Assembly: GCF_010907035.1 (NCBI RefSeq)
Contig: NZ_QUMK01000005.1
Span: 40,754 to 104,753 of the forward strand
Direction: 5' to 3'
DNA: 64,000 nt
Origin: Rhodopseudomonas sp. BR0M22
Lineage (GTDB): Bacteria > Pseudomonadota > Alphaproteobacteria > Rhizobiales > Xanthobacteraceae
Shown here: positions 26,954 to 36,199 of the stretch, piece by piece
Numbering within the stretch: position 1 is the stretch's first letter
Layout: the number at the start of each line of letters is the position of its first letter
Notes under the pieces: generated by a model
Told to the model about the DNA's origin: nothing
Database searches by the model: none
What the model saw: only the letters and a program-made list of their open reading frames with translations
Translations under genes and position numbers: made by a program

Positions 26954-26989
26954 CCTGGCATTGCGGCTCTGGGAACCCGCAATGCCAGG
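26954..26989 (-). terminator. Strong hairpin after the alcohol dehydrogenase gene
   Basis: Perfect 13-bp stem (26954-26966 with 26977-26989) with a 10-base loop, 14 bases beyond the adh stop. No T-run follows, so it may be a transcript-stabilising or rho-assisted end. Confidence 0.6.
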
Positions 26990-27002
26990 AAGAAGGCGAT
27001 GA

Positions 27003-28061
27003 TTAGTTCGCGAGCATGATGCGGCCGACGACCTTGCCGGCGCGCAGCTGATCGATCCATTTCTGGACGTCCTGCATCGGCTCTTCCTTCATCGGCGTCG
27101 GCTTGATCTTGCCGGCACGCGCGAGCGCCAGCAGTTCTTTGGTCTCTTCGAGGGTGCCGACCATGAAGCCTTCGACGGTCATGCGCTTGTAGATCCACTG
27201 CACCATCGGCAAGCTGAACTGGCCGCCCATCAGGCCCGACACCACGATCTTGCCGCCACGCGCAACCGTGCTCACGGCGAAGTTCATCGACTTGTCGTTA
27301 CCGGCGAAATCCACCACGCCGTCGAAGCCGCCATCGGTCTCCTTGAAGATGCGCTTGGCAACATCTGGCTCCGATGGATCATAGGCCGAGGCCGCACCAT
27401 TCTTCAGCGCGGCTTCGCGCGCCGCGGGGCTGAGATCGGCCACCGCGATCGGCTGCTTGAACATCGCCTGAGCCAGCGAAAGACCCATCATGCCGACGCC
27501 GCCCAGACCGATCAGCAGCAGATTGCGCTGACGAGGCCGGTCCACCAGACGCTTCAAGGCGCCATAGGCGGTGATACCAGAGCACATCAACGTCGCCGCG
27601 ACGTTGGTCGGCAGCGGATCGTAGTCGAGCAGATACTTGGCGTCCGGGATCAGTACGTGGGTCGCGAAACCGCCGTCGATCGAGACGCCGAGGAAGCGGT
27701 TCTTGGCGCACAGGTTCTCGTCGCCGGCGAGGCAGTCGCGGCACTTGCCGCAGCCGATCCAGGGAAACACCGCCTTCTTGGTGCCGATCAGATCCTGCGG
27801 CGCGTCGGGCCCGACTTCGGCAACGACGCCGGCGATCTCATGGCCCAGCGTGAACGGCAGCGTCATGCCGCGCGTGGTGTCGAGCTTCTTGCCGCCGCCG
27901 AGATCGGCGTAGCCGTCCTGAATGTGCAGGTCGGAGTGGCACAGGCCGCAGCGCTCGATCTTCACCAGCACTTCGCGCCCCTGCGGCTTCGGCGCATCGA
28001 TGATGGTCTCGCACAGCGGGGCGTCGAATTTCACCAGAGACTGGCGACGCATTTGCGTCAT
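27003..28061 (-). CDS. Zinc-dependent alcohol dehydrogenase
   Basis: 352 residues, MDR superfamily. Catalytic-zinc region 'CGLCHSDLH' (C38, C41) and 'TLGHEIAG' (H74); structural zinc Cys at C104, C107, C110 and C118 ('CGKCRDCLAGDENLC'); nucleotide-binding 'LIGLGGVGMMGLS'. It oxidises an alcohol or reduces an aldehyde with NAD(P); the substrate is not readable. Start at 28061 has GGGAG upstream. It lies 16 bases after rsmA on the same strand and may be read through from that operon. Confidence 0.85.
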   Translation of the reverse strand: MTQMRRQSLVKFDAPLCETIIDAPKPQGREVLVKIERCGLCHSDLHIQDGYADLGGGKKLDTTRGMTLPFTLGHEIAGVVAEVGPDAPQDLIGTKKAVFPWIGCGKCRDCLAGDENLCAKNRFLGVSIDGGFATHVLIPDAKYLLDYDPLPTNVAATLMCSGITAYGALKRLVDRPRQRNLLLIGLGGVGMMGLSLAQAMFKQPIAVADLSPAAREAALKNGAASAYDPSEPDVAKRIFKETDGGFDGVVDFAGNDKSMNFAVSTVARGGKIVVSGLMGGQFSLPMVQWIYKRMTVEGFMVGTLEETKELLALARAGKIKPTPMKEEPMQDVQKWIDQLRAGKVVGRIMLAN

Positions 28062-28077
28062 GTCGGGTTTCTCCCTT

Positions 28078-28941
28078 TCAGGCTTGTGTTCTTATCGCGC
28101 GACTATTGGCCAATTCATTCGCCATGGCAACAAAACCGGAGACCGGCACGGTTTCGGCACGACGCGCCGGATCGATCCCGGCGGCTGCTGTGAGCTGCGC
28201 CGGATCGACGCCGAGCGATTTGAGGCTCTGACGCAGCATCTTGCGGCGTTGGCCGAAGGCGGCGGCGGCGACTTGTTCGAGCGCTGCGCGATCGCACGGC
28301 TCCGGTTGCTGGCGAGGCACCAGGCGCACCACAGAGGAGGTCACCTTTGGCGGTGGCACGAAGGCGGACGGCGAAATGTCGAACAGCATCTGCGTCTCCG
28401 CGCGCCAGTTCGCCAGCACCGCAAGCCGGCCATAGGCGTCGTCGTCATGATGCGCGACGATGCGCTGCGCCACTTCGCGCTGAAACATCAGCACCATCAT
28501 CTCGTACCACGGCGGCCACGGCTCGGCACAGAGCCAGCCGATCAGCAACGGGGTGGCGATGTTGTAGGGCAGGTTGGCGACGATCCGCGCGCGTTCGCCA
28601 TTCAGCATCGGACGCGGATCGAATTCCATCGCGTCGCCGCTGACGATCTCCAGCCGGCCGGGGTAGTGAGCGGCGATTTCTTCCAGCGCGCCGAGCGCAC
28701 GTTCGTCGCGCTCGATGGCGATCACGCGCTTGGCGCCTGTCGCCAGCAGAGCGCGGGTCAGGCCGCCCGGGCCTGGACCGATCTCGACGACGGTAACGCC
28801 GTCGAGCGGTCCGGCCGCCCGTGCGATACGAGCCGTCAGATTGAGGTCGAGCAGGAAGTTCTGGCCGAGTGATTTCCGAGCGGCGAGGTCGTGCCGCCGG
28901 ATCACCTCACGCAGCGGTGGCAGATCGTCGATTGCGCTCAT
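28078..28941 (-). CDS. rsmA: 16S rRNA dimethyladenosine transferase
   Basis: 287 residues (KsgA). It dimethylates two adjacent adenines near the 3' end of 16S rRNA, a late 30S checkpoint. Motifs: '[10 protein letters not shown]' near 23-32, SAM motif '[16 protein letters not shown]' near 51-66, and catalytic '[11 protein letters not shown]' near 125. The ATG overlaps the pdxA stop (ATGA), showing coupling; a longer upstream frame inside pdxA is rejected. Confidence 0.96.
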   Translation of the reverse strand: MSAIDDLPPLREVIRRHDLAARKSLGQNFLLDLNLTARIARAAGPLDGVTVVEIGPGPGGLTRALLATGAKRVIAIERDERALGALEEIAAHYPGRLEIVSGDAMEFDPRPMLNGERARIVANLPYNIATPLLIGWLCAEPWPPWYEMMVLMFQREVAQRIVAHHDDDAYGRLAVLANWRAETQMLFDISPSAFVPPPKVTSSVVRLVPRQQPEPCDRAALEQVAAAAFGQRRKMLRQSLKSLGVDPAQLTAAAGIDPARRAETVPVSGFVAMANELANSRAIRTQA

Positions 28942-29942
28942 GCGGTCTTGGCCGATGCCATGTGTGCGGCCAGCTTCAGCGCGGCGATCAGGCTCGACGG
29001 GTTCGCTTGTCCACTGCCGGCAATGTCGAACGCTGTGCCATGGTCCGGCGAGGTGCGGATGAAGGGGAGGCCGAGCGTAACGTTGACGCCTTCGTCGAAG
29101 GCGATCGTCTTGATCGGGATCAGCGCCTGATCGTGATACATGCAGATCGCGCAGTCGTAGGTCTTGCGTGCGGCGGCATGAAACATCGTGTCGGCCGGCA
29201 GCGGTCCACGCGCGTCGATGCCTTCGCCGCGCAGCATCTCGACCGCAGGTGCGACCACGGCGCGGTCCTCGTGGCCCAACGCCCCGTCTTCGCCGGCATG
29301 GGGGTTGAGGCCTGCGAGGGCCAATCGGGGCCGAGCGAGACCTAGCCGGTTGCGCATGTCCTCGACCACGATCCGGGCTGTCGAAACGATCAACTCGGTT
29401 GTGAGCTGGCTGATGGCATCGCGCAGCGAAACGTGGATCGTCACCGGCGCCACGGCGAGGGATGGGCACCACAACATCATCACCGGCTGTGGCACGATGC
29501 CGTCGCGCTTGGCCAGTTCGGCCAGAAACTCGGTGTGACCCGGGTGGCGGAAGCCGGCCTGGTACAGCACGCTCTTCGCGATCGGGTTGGTGACGACCGC
29601 CGCTGCACGGCCTCCGTTCACATCGGCAACGGCCTGTTCGATCGAACCGATCGCCGCTGCCGCGCTGGAGGCGTCCGGTTTGCCGGGAGCGGCCGTCGCC
29701 TTCAGCCCGGTCGAGACCACCGGGAGCGCGTCCGCGAAGCTAGCTGCCGCATCTTCTGCTCGAATCTCGGCAATGGCGACATCGAGACCTAGCAGGGCGG
29801 CGCGGCGGGCGAGACTGCCGGCGTCCCCCCTGACATAAAATGGAGGGATGCCGCGTTGCGTCCGCAGTAGCCAAGTCGCGAGCGTGATGTCGGGGCCGAT
29901 TCCCGCGGGCTCACCGAGCGTCAGCACCAGTGGTTTTGCCAT
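28938..29942 (-). CDS. pdxA: 4-hydroxythreonine-4-phosphate dehydrogenase
   Basis: 334 residues; NAD-dependent step in pyridoxal-phosphate synthesis. Motifs: '[12 protein letters not shown]' at 6-17, metal and substrate residues in '[17 protein letters not shown]', '[42 protein letters not shown]'. The start at 29942 gives the usual N-terminus; an ATG four codons upstream is possible. The pdxA-rsmA overlap is conserved across many proteobacteria. Confidence 0.95.
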   Translation of the reverse strand: MAKPLVLTLGEPAGIGPDITLATWLLRTQRGIPPFYVRGDAGSLARRAALLGLDVAIAEIRAEDAAASFADALPVVSTGLKATAAPGKPDASSAAAAIGSIEQAVADVNGGRAAAVVTNPIAKSVLYQAGFRHPGHTEFLAELAKRDGIVPQPVMMLWCPSLAVAPVTIHVSLRDAISQLTTELIVSTARIVVEDMRNRLGLARPRLALAGLNPHAGEDGALGHEDRAVVAPAVEMLRGEGIDARGPLPADTMFHAAARKTYDCAICMYHDQALIPIKTIAFDEGVNVTLGLPFIRTSPDHGTAFDIAGSGQANPSSLIAALKLAAHMASAKTA

Positions 29943-30014
29943 TTCGGTCCACATCTGGTCCGCGGTCCGCGCCGCCGACACTGCAGGCTGCGAGAAGCAG
30001 AGGCGCCTTTGCGA

Positions 30015-30935
30015 TCAGCGATACTCGATCATCGCAGACTTGCGGACTTCCTGCAGATATTCCTTCGACTTCGCCGTGAACTTCTCGCCGAACATCTTGT
30101 CGCGGATCTCGCGCTTCCGAGGGGTGTCTGCGGTCGATTCCTTGCGTCCGCACAGCGCCACCATCTCGATTCCTTGCTTGGTGACCTCCGGCGCGGTGAG
30201 GTGGCCGACCGGAGTCTTGTCGAGGATTTCGCGCAGCGCCGGAGGAAGATCCGCCGAGGTCTTGATGACGGTTCCCCGGATCGCAGCATTCGGCAGCGCT
30301 TTGAACAAGCGATCGGCCTCCGCGCACGTCGAAACCCGGCCGCGAAGCTGCTCGGCTTCCTTGCGGCGGGCATCGATCGACCCGGAGCCGCGCGACACGA
30401 TCATCACGATCGGGCGGAGTTGATATTCGTAGCTTTCGACCGCCTTGGAGTCGTCGCCGCCCTTGAGCTGCGACTGAATCTCGCGCTCGCTGATCTGAAG
30501 GCTGTCCTTGAAGCGCCCGCGAACCAGGCTGCCCCACACCATCTCGGCCTTGATGCGCGACTTCAATGTGTCCGGCCGAATGCCTTGAGACTCGAGCATT
30601 TTCGTCATTTGCGCCGGCGTCATCCGCATCCGCGACGCCATCGTTGCGAAAGACGAGTCGATGTCGGAATCGGTGGGATTGACGCCGTACTTCTTGCCTT
30701 CCTTGATCTTGACCTTCTCGTCGATCAGATCGTCCAGCACCTGCTGCCGGGTGTCGTTCTTGTGAGACAGCCGATTCAGTTTCGAGCGCTGTTCGATGTC
30801 GAAATTGGTGATCGGCTCTCCATTCACCATCACGACCACCGACTGGGCCTTTGCCGCAACCGTTCCAAGGCCCGGGATCGCTACTGTGCAGCACAGCGCC
30901 AAGCCGAGGATGCGAAGAGAGAGCTTGCTCGTCAT
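30015..30935 (-). CDS. SurA-like periplasmic chaperone / peptidyl-prolyl isomerase
   Basis: 306 residues. Signal peptide (about 1-31, ending 'VAAKAQS') then the SurA N-terminal pattern 'VVVMVNGEPITNFDIEQRSKLNRL'. A second half has a weak parvulin-like region ending 'KEYLQEVRKSAMIEYR'. SurA assists folding of outer-membrane beta-barrels, and position directly after lptD fits, as in E. coli. It is shorter than E. coli SurA (428), apparently with one degenerate PPIase domain, so isomerase activity is uncertain. Confidence 0.85.
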   Translation of the reverse strand: MTSKLSLRILGLALCCTVAIPGLGTVAAKAQSVVVMVNGEPITNFDIEQRSKLNRLSHKNDTRQQVLDDLIDEKVKIKEGKKYGVNPTDSDIDSSFATMASRMRMTPAQMTKMLESQGIRPDTLKSRIKAEMVWGSLVRGRFKDSLQISEREIQSQLKGGDDSKAVESYEYQLRPIVMIVSRGSGSIDARRKEAEQLRGRVSTCAEADRLFKALPNAAIRGTVIKTSADLPPALREILDKTPVGHLTAPEVTKQGIEMVALCGRKESTADTPRKREIRDKMFGEKFTAKSKEYLQEVRKSAMIEYR

Positions 30936-31013
30936 AGGTCGCGTTTGCCTCACAGCCAAAAGGGATGTTGGGTCGCCGCGAGCCGGAAACGGTTCAGGCC
31001 CGCGCAGCGCGCG

Positions 31014-33521
31014 TTATTGGCCGAACAGGCCGCTCGATGCCGCAGACAGGCTCTGCTGCATGGACGTCATGCCGATCGTCCGTAGTCCGAGCTGCAGCAT
31101 CACGGAGTGGGTGAGCGTCGGCGTCGTTCCATAGTTGGCATACGAATATCCGGTCACGTAGTTCACAGCCAGGACGAAGCAGTCGTCCACGTAACCCGCG
31201 CCGACGATATATTGATTGATCCTGTTCGCCTCAAGATCCCAGCGGGCCCCGCCGGAGACCACCCAATTCGAGGCGAGCTTGAGCGAGCCGGTTCCGAGAA
31301 TGCCCTGACGACGAGTCAGGAAGCCGAGATCCGGTTGCGCAGCATAATTGCCGTAAATCATGCTCACCGACCAGCGATTGAAGCTGGCGCTGGCCTCGGC
31401 CTCGAACCGTTCGACATTGAACGTCGCTTCGTTGAGGCGGGCACGGGTGGTGAACTTGTAGGTCGAGTTCGGTGAGTAAGACACCCGGCCGACATAGTCG
31501 GATTTCGGCTTGGCCAGACCCGAGTCGAGGCCCGTATTGGTGGCGTCGGCGACAGCGAACGAATTCAGGCCGAACAGCTGATAGGACTGGCCGAACAGCA
31601 CATTGATCGAACCGCCCTGATCGAACTGCGTCGTCGCCTGGACGCCGACGTTTGCGCGACCGCCACCTTCGACGCGGTCGTAGCCGGAGAACTTGTCGAC
31701 GCTGAACAGATTACTGGTGTCGAACACCATGGTCTGAGCGTCTTCGTTCGGCAGCTTGCCGGCGTAGGATTCGTTCGGGCGGATGATGACCTGCGCGATC
31801 GGTTCGATCGTGGTCGTGCCCCACGGCTGCACGTTGATGAACGGGTAGCGATATTCGAGACCGACGGTCGGCATCAGCCGCATCGTCTGCGTATCGCCAG
31901 GGGTCAGGTAGTTCGACACGCCCGGCTGGTTCGAGATCGAGGCGTCGATCGCGTCGGCGCGCAACGATGCGAACGGCGTCCAGATCTGGCCGTAGGGATC
32001 GGTGAACGAGCGCCGCCAGTCGGCCTGCGCCGTCAGCCGGGTGTAGGTGCCGGGAACGCCGCGCAGCAGACAGCTCGACGGCAGTCGGGCCGCCGGATCG
32101 GCAGAGGTGTTGAGGCACAGCCCGGTTGTGTTCGCGATCGTCGTGACCGGATCGAACTGTGCGGTCTGCCGGCTCAGGCTGGTGAGGTTCGTCTTGTAGC
32201 TGAACTCGCCACCGAAGATGTTCTGATCGAGCGTCTTCGAATAGTCGAGCACCGGGTGCACGACCGGGATCTGGCCCTGAATGTCCGCCGACGCCCAGCC
32301 GAGATAATAGATCGCGCGAATATCGAAATACGACCGGTTGCCGACGCCGGTCAGATAGATCTGCGAGGTCGCCTCGGTCGACTGATTGAGGAACGTGCCC
32401 CAGCTATCGCGATACTGCGCCAGCCGATAGTCGAGGAAGAACGCGCGATCGGACATCAGCACGCCTTCCCAGCCCCACACCCACTTATCGTTGAGGGCGA
32501 ACTGGCCCTGGGTGTCGACGGCGCCGCGAAGGTCGCGATTGCCGGGATTGCTGCCGAAAGCGGCTGGGTCGGACTGATTAATGCCGTAGGCGCGGATCTG
32601 ATAGGAGCCGTCCAGCAATCGTTGCCGGAACTCGCCCTGCATCAGGACGCCCTGCTTGGTGGTCACGCGCGGGGTGAGCGTCACGTCGTAGTCGGGCGCC
32701 AGCGCCCAGTAGAACGGAATTTCGAAGCCTGAGCCGAACGTAGAGTTGCTCGTATAGAACGGCATCAGGAAGCCGGTTTTACGCGTCACCGTCGGGTCGG
32801 GTGTCGACAGATACGGAAGATACGCCAGCGGGACACCGAAGAACTCGATCCGGGCATCCTCGAAATAGAGCATCTTGTCGGTCTGGTCGTGGATGATCCG
32901 CGCGCCTTTGACCTGCCACAGCGGCGGCTTCTTCGGATCGTCCTTACACGGCGCACAGGCCGTGTAGACGCCGTTCTGAAACACGTTGTAGTTGCCGCCG
33001 GTGCGGTCTGCGCGCGAGGCGGCGATCCGGGTGTCCTGCGCGGTGTCGACGCGGAGCGAATCGACGAAGCCGTCGCGATAATCATCCGACAGATCGAGGA
33101 AGTTGGCGTAGGTGATCTTGCCGTCCGCATCGGTCATGCGGACGTTGCCCTCGGCGCGCAACCGCTTGGTGTCCTGGTCGTAGACCAGCCGATCGGCCTC
33201 GACGGTCGTGCCGTTGTAATACATCTGCACGTTGCCGACCGCGGCGACGCGCTTGTTATTGTAGTCGTAATTGACCTCGGTGGCCTGAACCAGCATCTGG
33301 CCGTTATTGGCAGCCGGCGGCGGCTTCGGCCGGGCAGGGCGCGGATTGTAGCTATAGCCCTGGGCCGACGCAGAATCGATCGCGACCGCCTGCATCCCGC
33401 CCGCGAGCGCGAGCACGGCAAAAGGCGTCAGCAATACGGCCGTCACCGCACGTTCACGGCGCACCTTGGTACGCCGACGCTTGGTCGACAGTTTTCCACG
33501 GAGGGCGGCCATCGGAGCCAC
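31014..33521 (-). CDS. lptD: LPS-assembly outer-membrane protein LptD
   Basis: 835 residues. It inserts lipopolysaccharide into the outer leaflet with LptE. Signal region near 35-60 ending 'IDSASAQGYSYN'; an OstA/LptA-like beta-jellyroll ('ATEVNYDYNNKRVAAVGNVQMYYNG...') near 78-190; then a long beta-barrel. The start is best read as the GTG at 33521: an AGGAGG site lies seven bases upstream and the GTG overlaps the lptG stop as TAGTG. The ATG three codons later lacks a usable site. Confidence 0.93.
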   Translation of the reverse strand: MAPMAALRGKLSTKRRRTKVRRERAVTAVLLTPFAVLALAGGMQAVAIDSASAQGYSYNPRPARPKPPPAANNGQMLVQATEVNYDYNNKRVAAVGNVQMYYNGTTVEADRLVYDQDTKRLRAEGNVRMTDADGKITYANFLDLSDDYRDGFVDSLRVDTAQDTRIAASRADRTGGNYNVFQNGVYTACAPCKDDPKKPPLWQVKGARIIHDQTDKMLYFEDARIEFFGVPLAYLPYLSTPDPTVTRKTGFLMPFYTSNSTFGSGFEIPFYWALAPDYDVTLTPRVTTKQGVLMQGEFRQRLLDGSYQIRAYGINQSDPAAFGSNPGNRDLRGAVDTQGQFALNDKWVWGWEGVLMSDRAFFLDYRLAQYRDSWGTFLNQSTEATSQIYLTGVGNRSYFDIRAIYYLGWASADIQGQIPVVHPVLDYSKTLDQNIFGGEFSYKTNLTSLSRQTAQFDPVTTIANTTGLCLNTSADPAARLPSSCLLRGVPGTYTRLTAQADWRRSFTDPYGQIWTPFASLRADAIDASISNQPGVSNYLTPGDTQTMRLMPTVGLEYRYPFINVQPWGTTTIEPIAQVIIRPNESYAGKLPNEDAQTMVFDTSNLFSVDKFSGYDRVEGGGRANVGVQATTQFDQGGSINVLFGQSYQLFGLNSFAVADATNTGLDSGLAKPKSDYVGRVSYSPNSTYKFTTRARLNEATFNVERFEAEASASFNRWSVSMIYGNYAAQPDLGFLTRRQGILGTGSLKLASNWVVSGGARWDLEANRINQYIVGAGYVDDCFVLAVNYVTGYSYANYGTTPTLTHSVMLQLGLRTIGMTSMQQSLSAASSGLFGQ

Positions 33522-34606
33522 TATCCGTCCTCCTGATAGAGCAAGGCTAAAAATCCAGCGAGACCGCCCACACAAACGGGCAACCACGCTGCAGCAAGCG
33601 GATGCATCAGTTCAGCCTTACTCAAGTCCTCAGTCACTTTCGAGAGGATATAGAGCAGAAAGCCTGCCGCCACGCCACTCAAAACCATCTTTTGCACGCC
33701 GCCGAAACGGAAGAATCGCAAGCTGACAGAAGCAGCTAGCATGACCATTGCGGCCAACAAAAACGGCTTTGCCAGCAGCTTGTGGTACTGCAGGCGATAG
33801 CCCGCCGTCGCGAATCCGGAGTTCTCCGAGGATTTGATGTAGGACGGAAGTTGCCAAAAAGACACACTTTCCGGCGTGGCAAAGCTGTTCCGGACCTGCG
33901 CCAAGGTCAGCGACGTGGGCAGCAAGAGGGTATCCTGATCCACCGGAGCGCTATCCAAGGTATAAAGGCGTACATTTTTCAGCAGCCAATGACCCGGCTC
34001 CAGCACTGCTTCGCGCGCCTCGATTCGGTCCTTGAACTGGAAATCTGGCTCGAAGCGAAACACCGTGATCCCGGTCAGAACCGCCCCCTGCTGCTGGCTG
34101 CGTGCAGCGTTGATGATGGCTTGTCCGTCGGCGCTGACCTGATTCATCCAGAAGCCGTTGGCGTCTTGCAGCCCGCCGGTGTTTTCACCGAACATTTCGG
34201 CTTCCATCTGCTTGGCCCGCTCCTGCATATGCGCCGACAGCGGATTGAACACTGCGGTGGCGAAAATCCCGATCGCGATCGCGCTCCATAGAGCGGGTGA
34301 GATGAACTCCCAGGCCGATAGCCCCGCGGCCCGCGCGACGACCAATTCGAGGCTGCGCGACAGCGCCAGATAACAGGTCATGCCGCCGATCAGGATGCAG
34401 AACGGCAGCAGCCGCTCCAGCAATTGCGGCACCCGGCAGAATGACGCCTGTGCGACGTAGAATGCCGACACTGCAAGCCCGCCGGCGCGGCGCAGCAGGT
34501 CGATATAGTCGACGAACACCAGCAGCACGAACAAGCCGAAAAACACGCCGAGCGAAGCGATCACGAAGCGGCGGGCGAAATAGCGTCCAAGCGTGTTGAC
34601 GACCAT
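33521..34606 (-). CDS. lptG: LPS export ABC transporter permease LptG
   Basis: 361 residues, YjgP/YjgQ family. Three membrane segments near the N-terminus ('RFVIASLGVFFGLFVLLVFVDYIDLLRR' onward), a periplasmic jellyroll domain in the middle, and three near the C-terminus. It forms the inner-membrane extractor with LptF and the LptB ATPase (not in the window). It begins 13 bases after lptF and its end holds the lptD ribosome binding site. Confidence 0.93.
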   Translation of the reverse strand: MVVNTLGRYFARRFVIASLGVFFGLFVLLVFVDYIDLLRRAGGLAVSAFYVAQASFCRVPQLLERLLPFCILIGGMTCYLALSRSLELVVARAAGLSAWEFISPALWSAIAIGIFATAVFNPLSAHMQERAKQMEAEMFGENTGGLQDANGFWMNQVSADGQAIINAARSQQQGAVLTGITVFRFEPDFQFKDRIEAREAVLEPGHWLLKNVRLYTLDSAPVDQDTLLLPTSLTLAQVRNSFATPESVSFWQLPSYIKSSENSGFATAGYRLQYHKLLAKPFLLAAMVMLAASVSLRFFRFGGVQKMVLSGVAAGFLLYILSKVTEDLSKAELMHPLAAAWLPVCVGGLAGFLALLYQEDG

Positions 34607-34619
34607 GGCGTGCCTCGCG

Positions 34620-35786
34620 TCAGGCGGCCGCCGGTCGCCGGATCAACCGGACCAGCGAGGCGTTGAAGCTGTTCAGCGCCTCGGTCAGCCGCGCCGGTGG
34701 CTCGAGCACGACGTTGCGCTTGATCAGCCACAGGCACGTCGCGATCGCGACCGCCAGCAGCAAGTATTGCAGCCCCGCGACATAGGGCGTTTTGTTTGCG
34801 ATCACCGACAACGCAAACCCCGCAAGCCGCACCAAGAAGGCCACCAATACCGCGCCGACCATCGAGAAGGTGCGACTCTGGCGCGTCGTCCGAGCCAAGC
34901 CGAGGAAGGCAAACGCCACGGTGGCGAAGAAGAAGGGGTAGATCGGGGCGAGCAGCCGGTCGTGCATTTCCGATCGGAATTCGGTCGGCAGGCGCGCCAG
35001 CAGCGGATCGTTCGCCGGCGGCCACAGCAGCTCCCAGAGATACCGTTCGCGGATTCCGTAGGAGACGTCCCGGGCGCGGGAGAACTTGGACATGTCGAAG
35101 GCATAACGGCTGAACGCCACCAGCGCCGGTTCCTGTTTGCCTGCCTGGAATCGCTCGAGGTGGCCGTCTTCCAAGACCAGGAACGAGCCTTGCTCGTTCT
35201 TCAAGACAGTGCCGTGATCGGCAATGATGCTGACCCGTTCGTTCGGGTCGCGGGAGTCGTCGATAAAGACGCCGACCAGCATTCCGCCTGGCTGTCTTTC
35301 ACGCACGCGGATCGTCAGGCCAGGTTCGAGCTGCGCGAAACGGCCGGGCTGGAGCACATTGGCGAGCACGTCGGCGGTGATCTCGCTGTCCCAGCGCGCA
35401 ATCCGGCGCAGCCCGTCCGGCGCGATATAGGCGCCGATCACGATCACTAGGGCGGCCACCACCAGCGTCGCGTAAAAGAACGGCCGGAACAGCCGGATGG
35501 GCGACAGTCCAGCGGCGTTCATGACGATGATTTCCGAATCGGTCGCCAGCCTGTTCAGCGTGTGGGCGACCGCGATCATCAACGCGATCGGCGCGATCAC
35601 GAGCACCAGCACCGGGACGGCAAGGCCAGTGAGGCCAAGGAACGTCACAATGGTCTGGCCCTGACTCGTCATCAAGTCGATGCCGCGCAGCGCCTGGGTG
35701 ATCCAGATCACACCCGTCAGGCTGCCCATCACCACCGCAAACGAAATCAGAGTCGTGCGGAAGATATAGCTGTCGATGGAGCCCAT
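34620..35786 (-). CDS. lptF: LPS export ABC transporter permease LptF
   Basis: 388 residues, same fold as LptG: N-terminal 'GSIDSYIFRTTLISFAVVMGSLTGVIWITQ' with following membrane segments, central periplasmic domain, and three C-terminal segments. First gene of the leftward lptF-lptG-lptD-surA-like-pdxA-rsmA series. A perfect 17-bp palindrome lies 44 bases upstream. Confidence 0.92.
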   Translation of the reverse strand: MGSIDSYIFRTTLISFAVVMGSLTGVIWITQALRGIDLMTSQGQTIVTFLGLTGLAVPVLVLVIAPIALMIAVAHTLNRLATDSEIIVMNAAGLSPIRLFRPFFYATLVVAALVIVIGAYIAPDGLRRIARWDSEITADVLANVLQPGRFAQLEPGLTIRVRERQPGGMLVGVFIDDSRDPNERVSIIADHGTVLKNEQGSFLVLEDGHLERFQAGKQEPALVAFSRYAFDMSKFSRARDVSYGIRERYLWELLWPPANDPLLARLPTEFRSEMHDRLLAPIYPFFFATVAFAFLGLARTTRQSRTFSMVGAVLVAFLVRLAGFALSVIANKTPYVAGLQYLLLAVAIATCLWLIKRNVVLEPPARLTEALNSFNASLVRLIRRPAAA

Positions 35787-36199
35787 CGTCTCAGTACGAT
35801 CCCCTCGGATCCGGATCTAACGGCCGCCCGGATTCATCATGAATCCTCCCCAGGGCGGAAAGCCCGGCCTTGTCCCAGCCTGTCATTACCATCTGTCTGA
35901 TCTGTCAACAAAATGGCCGCGCCGCGGCGTGTCGGGGATATGGTTAATGGTGCGCGACCGTCGCCCAAAGGACACAGGTCCGACCGTCGCGGCGCAGATG
36001 CAGCGATCACCGCTCGCCGGCTCTCTCATAGTGGGCTTCCATCCGTCTCGAGGGCCTGAGCGCATTCCACTTTCCCGTGACGAGAGCAAGGCTTCAGATG
36101 TTGTCTTGACTTGACGCCTCAACGCTCCAAAACAACAACTTTGGACCCGCGACTGCCGGGATCATTTGTCGCCGACAGCCTGCTTCAGGAGGAATGCCA
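35787..36199. other. Divergent intergenic region between lptF and pepA
   Basis: 413 bases with no credible gene. It should hold promoters for both directions. The notable element is a perfect palindrome at 35830-35846. No clear -35/-10 pair was found for pepA, though a TTGACTTGACG stretch occurs near 36103-36115. Confidence 0.5.
35830..35846. promoter_or_regulatory. 17-bp perfect palindrome upstream of lptF
   Basis: GGATTCAT-C-ATGAATCC: two perfect 8-bp arms around one base, 44 bases before the lptF start. The size and symmetry fit a dimeric regulator's operator. No regulator is identified. Confidence 0.4.

Noticed and set aside
34796..35113. Small rightward frame inside lptF
   Set aside because: Lies wholly within lptF in another frame, with Arg-rich shadow composition.
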